In this document: in pieces, positions 47,285 to 58,803 of the stretch
Position numbering within the stretch: position 1 is the first letter of the stretch
How the letters are laid out: each line of letters begins with the position of its first letter
Assembly (NCBI GenBank): GCA_014905825.1
Contig: JACGCN010000032.1
Span: 186,001 to 250,000 of the forward strand
Length of the DNA stretch: 64,000 bases
Reading direction: 5' to 3'
DNA from: Lyophyllum atratum
Taxonomy: Eukaryota > Basidiomycota > Agaricomycetes > Agaricales > Lyophyllaceae
Position numbers and translations under genes: made by a program
Notes under the pieces: generated by a model
The model's input: the letters and a program-made list of their open reading frames with translations, nothing else
What the model was told of the DNA's origin: nothing
Databases searched by the model: none

Positions 47285-47633
47285 TGGGGATGCGGGGGCT
47301 TTGGGGTTCTAATCAGTATACACTTACCTACTTGCATCGATTTTCCCGAGTTAGAGTTACTTTGAAATATCAGCTCTCTCTCGTCTTCTTCGCCTTGATC
47401 GAACGTGATACACTCACTGACCATGCTGTTGAACCAGTCAAGCTGTCTGGGACCAGTACCGCGAAGACCAGATCCCTAAGCATGTATCGAAAGCAGCATT
47501 CAATTATACAGTAAACTATCTCAAACCCTTTCACATCACAAAAATCCCAATTTTACAGTAAACTACCAAACTACCTCAAACCCTTTCGCATCGCCAACAT
47601 CCCAACTATCACTAAAAACAATCTCGCCCCTCC
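47285..47633. other. Spacer between convergent genes
   Basis: Includes a near-duplicate of about 35 bases (ACAGTAAACTA...CTCAAACCCTTTC at 47509-47535 and 47557-47588). No gene seen. Confidence 0.45.
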
Positions 47634-49467
47634 TCACGTCGCAAAAATCCCAATAATCTTAAACACCCCCACCCCCCTCCCCTCCTCCCCAAGCAACGCA
47701 CACTCCACAAAATGCGACCCCCTCGACACAAAATGGTCAATCACCATCAACGCCGGCGTCTCCTCCTCCACATCCGCCGCATTCTCAATCACCCTCGCCC
47801 CCCCATAATTATCATCCACCCAACACTCCACCGCGCTCCCCTCCCCCACCTTCTTGATCGGTTCCCGGAGGTAGTACACCCCGATGTCCCCCGCCCCCAC
47901 TCTTAACGGGACACGTAATTTGCTGGTGGGCAGGGTGGAGTACCAGTAGTGCGAGGTGGTGGAGAGGGAGGAGGGGGAGGAGGAGGAGGAGGGGGGGGCG
48001 TGGAAGGGGAGCCAGCCGGAGCCGTAGAACATGGAGGGGGGGAGGGGGTTGATGAGGTCGTTTGCGGAGACGCAGTAGGGCGCTATTTCTTCGAAGGGGC
48101 GGCCGCCGGGGCGGGTGTTGATGCGCCCCGGGGGGACGGGGGAGACTTGCTGCTGCTGCTGGATAGGCGCGGGCTTGAGCCGGTCCCCGTCCTCGTCCAC
48201 CCCGTCGTTTTCTGCGCCCGGAACGCCTTTGCGCTGTCCCACACCACCGAAGAGGCCATGCGCATCCGCAGCGGCTTGTGTAAGTGTAAGAGGGGCGTTG
48301 TCGAACGATACGCCAGTGGCCACGGCCCACGCAATACAGATCTGGGACTGCAGATACGCCACCAGTACGTCGGCGATGAGGGCGTGCCCCTTAGGGCTGG
48401 CGAGGACGGGATCGACGTAGTATTTGTCGATCGACCCCGGATCGCGCATATACCTCGGGAACAACACCGCCTTCGTGCTTATATGCGGCACATCATAAAA
48501 CTGCGCGACGACGTCGTGCCAGTGGTCCGGGCCGGCGAAGCCATGGGTCTGGTGGATTTGTGGGGAGAAGTGGCCGAGGAGGAGGAGGGCGGGGTGGTCG
48601 GGCCGGATGAGGAGGGAGCGGATGAGGGTTTCGAAGTTTTCCATCATGTCGGGGTCTCTGTGCGGCGGGTTTGAGTGATGAGCATGGGATGAGATGTAAG
48701 GGGTAAGGGAGAGGGGGAGAGGGGGAGAGGGGACTTACGGGGTGTCTTCGGTGTCGAGCTCGATGATGACGAGGTCTGTGACGTCGGGGATGTGGTGCGC
48801 GCTGCAGAACCCAAAGTAGCCCGAGTTGGTGCGGCGCATCGCGCCGTTGGTGAGCTCGGAGGCGGGGTGGGGGAAGACGGTGTTCCACCAGTTGAAGAAG
48901 AGGGAGGGGTAGCAGGTGGGAGAGACGGGGTCGTCGCCTGCGCCGTGGCACGCCGATACTAAGCTGATTTTGAGAATTGTGTACGGATAAGTTCGCAATG
49001 GGATTGAGAGACGCACCTGAGCCGCCGAGTATACTGATCGTGACGGGCTGCCCAGCCAAGGCTCTGTTCAACACGCGCTGGATCCTCTCGCCGCTTCCGA
49101 GGTACAGCCTGCTCTGCGAAAGCGTCTGCGCCCCGTACCTCGCTCCAATCTCGTCGCCGGGCCCATACACCGGGCAAAAGGCAAACGGATTTGGTTCCGC
49201 CCCGGAAGCATTCAAATAATTCTTCGCCCTAAGACTCGTCGAACCCACACCGGGCTTTGACTGCGTTGAATGGGTCGTGGGCAGTGCGAATCGCGTGAAA
49301 GTGATGAGAAGAAAGAAGAGGAAGAGGATGAGCCAGATTCGGTTGGTGACGCCGAAGTTGCGCTGGCTGAGCCGGGTGGTGCCTTTGTCGGTGTCGAAGC
49401 CCATGGGGGGGGAGTGGTGGGAGGGGGAGGCGATGCGGGCTTGGGCCCTGCCTGCGCGGCGCTGCAT
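47634..49467 (-). CDS. SGNH/GDSL-like type II membrane protein
   Basis: Three exons with verified joins: 49467-49017, 48958-48739, 48657-47634. Starts MQRRAGRAQARIASPSHHSP; one membrane span IWLILFLFFLLITFTRFALP near residue 45 makes it a type II protein, probably of the Golgi or cell surface. The esterase-like block I is ISILGGSVSACHGAGDDPVS across the first intron. FNWWNTVFPHP, LVIIELDTEDTP, LLLGHFSP and a final YVDPVLASPKGHALIADVL resemble the later SGNH blocks, including Asp and His. The C-terminal 250 residues are variable, with a Gln run and Ser/Pro-rich parts. It is divergently paired with a GT69 gene, which suggests a role in modifying a surface glycan; that is inference. Confidence 0.75.
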
Positions 49468-49681
49468 GCGACGGGGAACCTGAGAAGAGGAAGGAAGGAA
49501 AAAGAAAAAGAGTGAAGGGAAGGGAAGAAAGGGATCAAGTCACATCTAGTAGCCGTCAAAGAGCCGTCAGGGTGTTAGGACGCCGACCTGCCATCCGCTG
49601 ACGGAAGCATTTTCCTCGGTCTTCCCATCTCCCTCGACCTCGTGCTCAGCGACGCTCGGCTCTCGAAAGACTTGCTCGACG
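49468..49681. promoter_or_regulatory. Shared divergent promoter region of 214 bp
   Basis: Lies between the start codons of the SGNH-like gene (minus) and the GT69 gene (plus). Holds an A/G-rich run (AAGGAAGGAAAAAGAAAAAG near 49489-49508). The arrangement makes co-regulation possible; no specific binding site was recognised. Confidence 0.5.
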
Positions 49682-51399
49682 ATGGGCAAGCAGGCTGGCA
49701 TACCGCGCCTACCACGGCGTCTGCCCACGCCCGTAGCGCTGGCCATCGGCGTCCTGTTTGGGATGCTGGTGTCTCGATTATTTCCATGGACAGCGGTGCG
49801 TTTCCCGCGACCTCCCACCACTGCTCCCCTCACTAACGCCCTGGCAGACAACGACAGGATGGCGGAGCAACCACATCCCGCCAAAATCGCACCAGCAGAG
49901 CCGTCAACCCATCCAGCTCCCCACACTCGAGCAGCGCGCACGAGTCCTCAAACTTCTAACCTCCCTCACGCCGCACTACACCAAAGAATGCACGCGGAAC
50001 TCCCAGCCGCTGTACACCCAGCAAGCCTCCGACCGCTACGCCAGTCTCATCGGGCACAAACCCCCCTCCACCGGCTCCTTCTTCTCCCACTTCTTCGCAT
50101 CCTCCGACCACGACACCCACATACGCAGCGGGTCCAGGCGTAGGGACATCATCTCCAACGAGCACAAATACTTCTTCGCCATCAACCTCTACAACTCCTT
50201 CGACGTCATCCCCGACCTCTTCGCCACCCTCTTCCGCGTGTCCTCCGTCCTCGGGTACCACAACGTCTTCGTCTCCATCTACGAGAACGGCTCCTCCGAC
50301 CAAACCAAAGCCCTCCTCCGCATCTTCGACGCCCTCACACGCAGCGTCGGAATGCGCATCACGATCCGCACGAGCATGCGCACGCGCGGGGCGTTCAACC
50401 ACCGCATCGAGTACCTCGCCGAAGTCCGTAACGCCGCTTTCGTCCCCCTCCACGAATTGCGCGATGCAGAGAACGAGTATTTCGATACTATTGTGTTCAT
50501 GAACGATATCCTACCCTGCGTCGACGACCTCCTCGAGCTCATCCTCCAAAGCCGCACCAACAACGCCGGGATCACATGCGCCGCAGACTACATGTACCAC
50601 GACGAGATCAACGCGCCCGTATTCTACGACAACTGGGTCGCCCGCGACATCAACGGCACCGCCCTAGAAAACGCCCCCTTCGAGGCCATATTCCACCACA
50701 AGGAGTCGGCGGAGAGGTTCCAGAGGCATCTGCCGGTGCAGGTGCAGTCGTGCTGGAACGGCATTGCGGTGTTGGATCCGGCGCCGTTTTATTCGCCGCC
50801 GGGTGTGAGGTTTCGGATGGCGAGGATTACGGAGGGGGAGTGTAGTGCGAGTGAGTGTAGTCTTATTTGTAATGACTATTGGGAGGCGGGGTATGGGCGG
50901 ATTATGATGGTGCCGCGTGTTAAACTGGCTTACGACAGGGTGAGCTCTCTCTCTCCTTCTCTATGTATGCGTTCTGACGGGACACAGAAAGTATTCGACA
51001 TCATCCACCCCTCCCGCCGCAACCTCACCGCCATCCGGGGGTACACCCGCCTAGGCGGCCTCCCCGACGACCCCCGCACCGACCCGCAAGACCGCGCGTG
51101 GTTCGGCCCGCACGATCGGCTGTTCACGCAGGAGGAGAGCGAGCCGCTGACCTTCGTGCCTGGGCCCGAAAACGGTACGTGCCCTTGTCCGAGCCTTATG
51201 TGTCTTGTGTCTTGTGTGTGCATTGTGCATTGCTGATGCTGAGTGCGTTTGTTATTGGGTAGTGTGGTGCTGGGGCTGGGACGGCGCGGGCGATCTGGAT
51301 GGACCGGATGTGGATCCGATATGGGAGAGGGTGTCGAATAAGTCGATGAGGGCGGATGCGGTGCAGGTGAGGCATGATCGTAGGATTCCGGGGCTTTGA
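49682..51399 (+). CDS. GT69 / CAP59-type alpha-1,3-mannosyltransferase-like protein
   Basis: Family of the Cryptococcus capsule-associated mannosyltransferases (CMT1/CAP59). Exons 49682-49795, 49848-50939, 50988-51174, 51263-51399, all in frame. N-terminal anchor PVALAIGVLFGMLVSRLFPW makes it a type II Golgi protein. Catalytic region: YFFAINLYNSFDVIPDLF, HNVFVSIYENGSSDQTKALL, IEYLAEVRNAAFVPL, FDTIVFMNDILPCVDDLLEL (candidate metal/donor site), ITCAADYMYHDEINAPVFYD, PVQVQSCWNGIAVLDPAPFY, SECSLICNDYW. The end reads WGWDGAGDLDGPDVDP. Length and block order fit the family. Donor is presumably GDP-mannose; acceptor unknown. Confidence 0.87.
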
Positions 51400-52644
51400 A
51401 TTCGCTTCGTGCCTTCCGTGCCTTCGAGTTCTCTAAGCTGTAGAACGAGGCTGGACGAGGGGTGGGTGCGGTTTTTGTGTTGGTGTACATTATATTGGGG
51501 TGTACTGCGTGTACATAGGTATGGGCGTAGATGGTTATACCCTACTTGAGGACTATCTTAGGAGGTCGGTGGGGGCTTTACTTAATTTTATATGCGCATG
51601 CAGAGCTTCGTACCTATGTATATTTGAGAGAAACGCGTCCTCGCGCATCTTTCGGTGTACATAGAACCGTGCTTCTCATCGACACTTTGAGATATTTGTG
51701 TATCGTAGGGGAAGGGACACGTTGAGTAGATCATCATCAGACTGACGGAGTGCTTAATGTTGTACGGAGTGGGATGGATACAGGCGGTACAGCCGCCTCG
51801 CCGTTCCGTGGGGCGTGATAGAGGAATCTTGGCAGGGATTAAAGACTCGATGGTCAGCTGGGAAAGGCAGACTGGTATCCTTAGTGCCGGGGCCGTCGTT
51901 TCCCACCTGTGGAGGGCCATTGGTATCGTTCGCCGGATGGCCGCGCAACCTGAACTCGGGTGGGAGCTCGATATAGTCGAGGCAGAAGGCCGCTGGCCTG
52001 TGGACGGCTATATTCGATAGAAAGTAGTCCTGATCTTCGATGTTTTGTTCTGTTCGCTTTGATCCATCCATCTGTACCTTGACCATGAAGATGACATGAC
52101 TTCGATGGCACAGACTCGGATACGATATGATGGATCCACCATGTCCAAAATGAACGTTGAACGTTGAACCGCCATCGTTCTGCTGAAGCAACCTGAATTC
52201 GACTTGGAATTGGCATGATGCGCAAACGACGCGATGGTCATGGACAATTCCAAGACCTGCTTCTGGTTTCCGATTGTCAGGTCAAGTCGAGAATTTTTGG
52301 AGATCACCTCCTGCCAGTTCATAAATGGAAGACTTCGAATTCGGAATTCGTGGTGGGACGAGTGGGGACGACACCGACTGCCGGATGGTATTCCGCACCG
52401 ACCCCCTCTATGCTCGCTCGGATGCGAATCATTACACACGTACGCCCAAAGTGAATCCATATATCGCTAAACACAGCGTAGCCGTGACAAGATACGTGTT
52501 TGTCGAAGTGATTCAAGCCAGCTTCGATTCTAGCACCCCCGTCCTATTGCTCCTCAAATCTATACAACGCGCCTATTCGTCCGAGGACTGTGCAGCATCT
52601 AACCAGCCAAACAAGTCACCGGATGCTCTAGAAGGAGTGTATAT
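51400..52644. other. Intergenic, 1.2 kb, no gene supported
   Basis: Open frames up to about 150 codons overlap on both strands without a recognisable domain. This is the flank into which the helicase/DUF6589 unit appears to be inserted. Confidence 0.4.
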
Positions 52645-52691
52645 TAGTCCTTCGGTTATCGCGCCCCCCATGTTGGGAGGGTAGGGTTATT
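52645..52691 (+). repeat. Left inverted end of the helicase/DUF6589 unit
   Basis: Contains TAGTCCTTCGGTTATC and TGTTGGGAGGGT; pairs with 58758-58803. Confidence 0.72.
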
Positions 52692-52712
52692 ACAAAGCAT
52701 CTCCTTTTTAGG

Positions 52713-55173
52713 ATGGCGCTACAGCCGTGCGAACAATCAACAAGCAAGACACGTGAAGCGCAAGTGAAGCGCTTCCAATCTCACAGCAACATACCACGAC
52801 GATTATGTCCACTGAGCGCGCGATACTACATAGTCCCTCCTTTCCGACGACCCCCAATGGCACTAACACTCTCACGTACCCTTCGATGGCAATCACCAAT
52901 TGGACGTGACACCATTCAGCGCATTGTCAAACTCAAGATCCCAGGATGGACTGAGGGTCTTCGAGACTGGCAGCTTGACCTCATCAGCCGGATACTCGAC
53001 GGCGAAGACATACTTGTCAGTACGGCAACCGGAGATGGGAAATCTGCGATTTTCGCGGTCCCGTTAGTTGTCTTGTTGGAATTGAAGCGGCAGCCAGCGT
53101 ATTATCCTAACTTGCTGCGTCGAGCGCTTCCGATGGGTATCGTGATTACTCCAACAAAGGGTTTGGCAGGAAATATTGTAAGTGTGATATATTTTCTGCA
53201 GTATTGATGGTCCAGCCCATTCTAACAGCCTGACAGGTGTTCGAGATCAGTAAATTCGGTGTTCACGCGGTCGCCTACACTAGTGAAGTCCTCACGGAGG
53301 CACGCAAAACGGGCCGCCAATTGTGGAAGGAAATCGCGTTGGGGCAGTGGCCTCTTGTCTGTATCGACCCGGAGCATCTTACTGCGAAGGATTGGGAGCA
53401 GATCACGAACAACGAGACATGGAGGGAGAACATAGCCTTTCTATGTGTCGACGAAATCCATCTCGTTCACGAATGGGGCGCCGACTTCCGTCCTGCCTTT
53501 CGGTTCATTGGCATGTTCGCTCGCAGCCGCTGCCCACCCCACATTTCCGTCTTCGGTCTATCGGCGACCATGGAACCTGGAATGCCGACATCGACGATCT
53601 GTGATACCATGGGCCTAATCCCAGGCCATTTCTACCACCTACAGCGCACCAACGAGCGAGCAAATATACATTTTATTCTCCAGACCCTCTCACATACTCT
53701 CGGAGGTGACACCTTCCCAGATCTTTTGCCGTTCCTCGCCAGCGGCCGTAAGACAGTCATCTACTGTGAGACGATTGAGCTTTGTTTTCGTGTTGCAATT
53801 TATTTGTGGAGCCTCCTTCCACCTGGCCTCGAGAAACTGACGCGTGTACGTCTATACCATGCAATGTGCTGGCCGGACGAGAACGAAGAGACGATCCGAC
53901 TCATTCGGGATGATCCACACTGTCAGGTGGTCATCGCGACCGTTGCGTTTGCCCAAGGGATCAACGTGAAGCCCCTTTTAGATTGCATCCAGCTTGGTGT
54001 CCCTTCGACGATGAATCAACTTGTGCAACAGGAGGGACGTATCGGTCGCGATGGCGTTTCGCTGGCACGCGGAGTCGTGCTTGCTCAAGCAAAGGCTGTG
54101 GAGTCCGCAGAGAACTATATGCGAGGTGTGTAGTCGATTTTGCTTCCTTGCTCCAGGGTCTAACAATGATATCAGCTCATTTCCCCTCTGAAATGGGACC
54201 TCCGCCCCTCGACCCCAAGAAGAGTGTCCAGGCAAAACCAGCGAAGAAGGCCGTCACGCGAATGGATATATCAAAAGCTAGACTCCTCTCAGCGCGGGGA
54301 TGCCTGACCGCATTGCGAAATGTAACTTACCATAACCCGCCACTCGAGCAAACGAGGCTCGACTGTGTCATTGCCCGTCGTGCGGTTCCTTGCGGCCGTT
54401 GTCTTCCACTTACAGACATCATTCTCGAGTTCTCCGCACCGGCAGAACTCTCCCCTCTTCCCCCTTTTCGTACACCAAGGTCGTCAGCAGCGCCATCAAG
54501 TGCTTCGTCTATCCCAGCCCCCCAAAAACGCGAACTTGCATTGACAGGAAAGATGCGAGAAGAGGTCACAAGATCTCTTGACCACTTCCGCGATAGTGTA
54601 AGGAAGTTGGAAAAGGGGCTCCAGGTTACTGGGCGTACTCCTCGCGCGGCTTACTTCCCCACTCCTCTCGCTACTCAAATAGCCATCAATCTCATGGCAA
54701 TAAACACTATTGGTGACATCGAGAAGCTCATTCCAGACTGGGAGTACCTCCCTCGCCACGCCACACACCTTTTCGAGCATGTCTCGCAGTTGCAGGCCAC
54801 CTTCCGGGCACAACACGAGGATGCACGCCTGGTTCGAAATGAGAAGAACCGGCTACGTGCGAAAGCAAAGCGGGAGGCAGCCAACGGCGCCATCGATGAA
54901 GAGGTTGAAACCGAGGCAGGTGTCGTCTCCATGACCGAGAAGGAACCGCCAGTCGTCGGCCCCTCAGACGTCGTCCATCCCAGCTCGGCAGCGCCAACGA
55001 AACGTCCAGCGCTCGCTGATGACACTAACATGGTAGCTCCTAAACGTGCTCGCCGGGGCCCACGTCCTCTTGAAAGTTCCTCAGAGGTTACCCAGTCATT
55101 TGGACCATTCTACCGTCCTCGTTCTGATCGGTCTCGGCGTTCATGTGTTACAGATGAGAACACGACCTTATAA
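52713..55173 (+). CDS. RecQ-like ATP-dependent DNA helicase of a mobile unit
   Basis: Superfamily 2 helicase. Exons 52713-53177, 53237-54125, 54176-55173. RecQ motif 0 region is GLRDWQLDLISRILDGEDIL. Motif I is STATGDGKSAIF (GDGKS), Ia TPTKGLAGNIVFE, II CVDEIHLVHEWG (DEIH), III FGLSATMEP, IV-V YCETIELCFR and VIATVAFAQGINV, VI LVQQEGRIGRDGVSLARGVV. After the core, CLTALRNVTYH...LDCVIARRAVPCGRCLP resembles a RecQ-type zinc-binding part. The C-terminal 250 residues are a charged, Pro/Arg-rich extension. Start is uncertain: the ATG at 52857 (MALTLSRTLRWQSP) is an alternative to 52713. It has no HRDC domain. Its position beside DUF6589 within inverted ends suggests a transposition or replication role. 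Confidence 0.85.
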
Positions 55174-55205
55174 TACCTTTACTATCTATTTACCTACCAA
55201 CGATT

Positions 55206-58200
55206 CTAATCACTACAATCACTACCACTGCCACTGTCATCCTCCTCTGAGCCGCTGTCCGTTTCCATATCCCCAGCCACATTGATCCTCATGACACCGC
55301 TTTGCACGTCAACAAACGTCTCTTGCCCCGGAGTTGGACGACACTGCATGGCGATATCGTCGTCCTCCTCACCATCATCACTGTCTTCGCCCATCTCTTC
55401 ATTCTGTACCTCTGTCTCCGGTTCATCCCCTACACGGCTTTCCGGCAGTCCTCCCTCAGCGGCCGACTTGACGTCTTTCACAATTTGGGCGTATGCGAGG
55501 CTCTGCTTCAAAAAGCTTTTCACCCTTCCTTCCTCCAGTCTCTCGTAACCACGATTGAATGTGTTGACTGCGGCATGCCCCATGCTACGACCGGCTCGGA
55601 AACGATGCAATTCATCTTCCATATACATCCGCAAGAGACTCTGAAGCTCGTCACGAAGGTGGGCCGAGCCGTGTGCTTTGCTTCGGGATTTCACGTCAAA
55701 AGCTGACTCAATTTCTTCTTTGATGCGCAGGAAGTGTTGGACGTTTGGGGACAGTGTATGCCGGTAGAACTTGTCGTCAAATTCACCCCCCATCTTTTCC
55801 GCCATGTCTTCCAACCAGCGGTTGTAATGCTCCTGCATCAGGTCAGCTTCTATCCATTTGCCCAACTCACCAGTCAGATTAACCAGCCAGTTGTTCAGAA
55901 TCCCATCTGACATGTCTTTCGAAGACTCATACCGAAACAGGCAGTAAAGCTCGAGAAGCCAGTTAGAGTAGTTCCGGTTTGAAGTCCCCGTGAATGAGAA
56001 AATCCATATCTGTATCACAGTGAGTGCACATCTCGACTCTCATATACCGAGGAATTAATTCACCTTGATTATCTCGAAGACTCGTCCGATATCCCCTTCA
56101 CGCACAGCGTAACTAGCCTCAACCCACCACCCTGCATCCTGCAAGAATAGGATAGCATTTGCAAGGACCCGATCTCCGTCAAAACCTTGCTTCTCGACAT
56201 GTACCTTCTTTTTCTCGTCTCCTTTAACCTGTTCTTCTTCAGGTGCTGTGGCTTTTGCCCCCTGCTCAGCGCTCTGCTCACCAACGTCCTCCTCAAGCTC
56301 AACTTCAATATTCCCATCTCCTTCGGGTTTACCTGTCGCGCTGCTCGAATTCGCGCTTCCACGAGAATTGACTGGTGCAGTCCATGGCGTACCCTTCGGA
56401 ACTTTCATAGCATCTGTTGCGTCATCCCATTCCTGAGAAGACAGCGCTTGATTGTAGGCTTCTTGGGACGTGTATCGTCGTACGAGTAATCGTGCAATCT
56501 CGCGAAGGTTGTCTAGCGTTGGCAGATTACCTTCCGCCTTCAGGTTTTTGAAGTGCTCAGCGAGATTGTCAACATCATAAAAGACTCTGGGACACAGTCA
56601 GGTGAGTGCTGAGTGGAACTCTTATGACGTGTACTGACCTCCAGCAATCAAGGACACGCGCTTCGAAGAAAAGAAGAATGCTGCGTGCAGTTGGATAAAA
56701 GTCGCATTTCTTGAGGTTCGATGGCCGTTTAGTATTGACAGCGGCAGCACTCTTTGACAAGGATGATGGATCGGGGGAGGCAATCGGGCCATAGTGATTT
56801 TCGGCAATGGAGTTCAGGTTTGTTGCCCGTGTATGCCACAATTCGGGGATGCTGACGCGGCCTCGAAAAGATTTGTAGTCATCAGGATGGGCTGCCAGAT
56901 ACTTCTTTATCCTTAGGATAGCTGCGAAAGAGGCTCCGTCACCAGTAGGCATTATGATCTTCCCGTCGAGCGCCTTTTCGTCGAGGCCCATCTGCTTTTC
57001 GAAATCCAGGATGGCGCGCATCATCCCCTGCGTCTCAACTTCTTTTTCCGCGTTTGTCCCCAGCGGCTGAACCACAGTCTTCCGACCCTCCCGCATGCGA
57101 TGTTTAGCTATTCCTTCCCCACGGAATAAATTTGAAACCTCTTTGCGATAGCTTTCCAGCTCGTCAATGAAGCCGACAAGATGACGGACCCAGTGGAGTG
57201 CCTGGACTTCTTCTTGATGGTTCCAATCGATGCTGTGGAAGACTGATCTTGTAGTCATATCCGCCCGCTCCATCTTCATGACAAGTTTGAGGTGAGGCTC
57301 AAGGTCGAAGGCTCCAGGGGCATAGTCTTCAAGTTTGATCGCCGTGGCTGCGGTGCCAACTTTTAGATGACCCTGTCGTCCAATTCGCTGCTCCCGTTGT
57401 GCATCCCACCGCTGCACATTGTCGAGCGCGTATCTCCAGGTCACCATCCCTTGCTGCTCTATCCCTTCTGTTACTGATTTGCGGAGGGCTTCTAGGCTGG
57501 AGGCAGAGAGCGAGTTCAGACACTCTCGGACAGTGCTATCATGGACCGCGTAGCCAAAACGGCTGAAGATCCTTTTTTCATCGATGTGGGCTTTGCATGC
57601 AAACTGCCAAATTCCAATGTTTAATGCCAGGTAATTCGCAAAATGGTTTCTAGTAAAAATGAAGGCGCTGATGGCCCCAACTGTGACCTAGGCTGCATCA
57701 GTCTATCATTCAACGGCGAATTTGGCTTGTGACGTACCGTCGTGTGTGGCCGTCTCAACCGAACAATGACTTTACCGCCCTTCCGTCGTGCAGCCATTGA
57801 TTCCATAAGATATGAAGTAAGAGGCGCCCGCTTTTGGTACTTCGCTGCTAATGCTGGGATACTGAATTTTCCCAGATCTTCCCAGGTAACTTGAGGAACG
57901 TTTGTCTGCGAGCGGCTACTTCGTGTCGCCCTCAGTTGTGTTCGATCATTTGGATCGTCTGGATCATTCTTCGTCATCTGCCCAACCTCCTTATGTACCT
58001 CATCACCAATAAGACGCGCTGCCCAGGCTGAAAGGCAGGGGTGCGCATGCCGAATCTCGTCGAGTGGAACATCTGGTGAATAGATGTGAGGCAGGTCAGA
58101 TGCACCCCTCCGTGGTTTGCTCTGGCGGTGATGATAGATAAGCTCTATAATCTCGCCCATGTGAGACTCGGAAGCTCCCTGTAGAAATGCTGAGACCATG

Positions 58201-58478
58201 CTAACATGTCGTGCAGATCTGGGATCACTGCCCCGTGCCGAGTTATGGAACAGGTGAACCAGGAAGTCTCCGAGGGAGTCGAAGTCCTTCTGGATAGTGG
58301 CCAAGATGTCGTTTGCCTTGTCCCATTTATTACGCTTCAGGGCACGGAGGCGAGCTTGTGTCATGGGCTGCGTGGAGGAGCTGATACCTGGTGAGCCCTC
58401 GAAAGCTGGCTCGGCCCTCAGAGGTGTGGAGAACGGGGAATTTATGAATGTATAGGGGAGTCTGTTTGGGGTAGACAT
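55206..58478 (-). CDS. DUF6589-type protein of a mobile unit
   Basis: Exons 58478-57738, 57687-56639, 56586-56064, 56009-55206, all joins in frame. N-terminus MSTPNRLPYTFINSPFSTPL, with SLGDFLVHLFHNSARGSDPR and PQVTWEDLGKFSIPALAAKY. The conserved core starts at VTVGAISAFIFTRNHFANYL, GIWQFACKAHIDEKRIFSRF, YALDNVQRWDAQREQR (the YDN-like site). It goes on with DWNHQEEVQALHWVRHLVGF, IIMPTGDGASFAAI, VSIPELWHTRATNLNSIAEN, FFEARVLDCWRVFYDVDNLA. The end has TSNRNYSNWLLELYCLF, NNWLVNLTGELGKWIEADLM then QEHYNRWLEDMAEK and a very acidic tail. Acidic residues in YALDN, PTGDG and EADLMQEH could form a catalytic set of a nuclease/transposase-like fold; that is speculation. Abundant in Agaricomycete genomes by general knowledge. 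Confidence 0.78.
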
Positions 58479-58757
58479 GGTTGCAGGTCTTGAGGCCGTA
58501 AATTTTTTTCTCTGTTTCAAATTGACCAGGCTCTCGACTGTGCTTAGCAAGCCGGAAGCAAATTGGACACCTCACAGCCATTGAATTCAGTTGATTTTCA
58601 ATGGGTATGGTCAGATAATTCTCCTGGGACATAGAAATACATTGTGAACTGCACAGAACACGGCAGCCCATTGGACTTGTCGAGACGCGCTTGGTTCCTG
58701 ACGCGCTCTTAATTAGTTGTTTGTGCATGCAATTTCGATCATAATTGATGATTAGAT

Positions 58758-58803
58758 AATAAGGTCACCCTCCCAACAGAGGCATCAGATAACCAACAGA
58801 CTA
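58758..58803 (-). repeat. Right inverted end of the helicase/DUF6589 unit
   Basis: Contains ACCCTCCCAACA and GATAACCAACAGACTA; reverse complement relates to 52645-52691. Lies 40 bases past the stop codon of the MYND gene. Confidence 0.72.

Larger units (their letters stand above)
52645..58803. mobile_element. 6.2-kb unit with inverted ends carrying RecQ-like helicase and DUF6589 genes
   Basis: Left end 52645-52691 and right end 58758-58803 are inverted relatives over about 47 bases. They share TAGTC at position 1, GGTTATC at position 10, the exact 12-mer TGTTGGGAGGGT at position 26-27, and TTATT at the inner edge, with one 1-base length difference. Between them lie exactly two genes, convergent, 32 bases apart. 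No long target duplication is seen; at most the TA at each edge. I infer a DNA transposon or similar unit. The role of each protein in movement is unproven. Confidence 0.7.

Noticed and set aside
47812..48674. Long plus-strand and second minus-strand frames over the SGNH-like gene
   Set aside because: Shadows caused by high GC and low-complexity coding sequence; the called exons have verified joins and motifs.
52645..58803. Telomere-linked helicase and subtelomeric location
   Set aside because: No telomeric repeats are seen and the helicase lies within inverted ends beside DUF6589, so a mobile unit explains it better.
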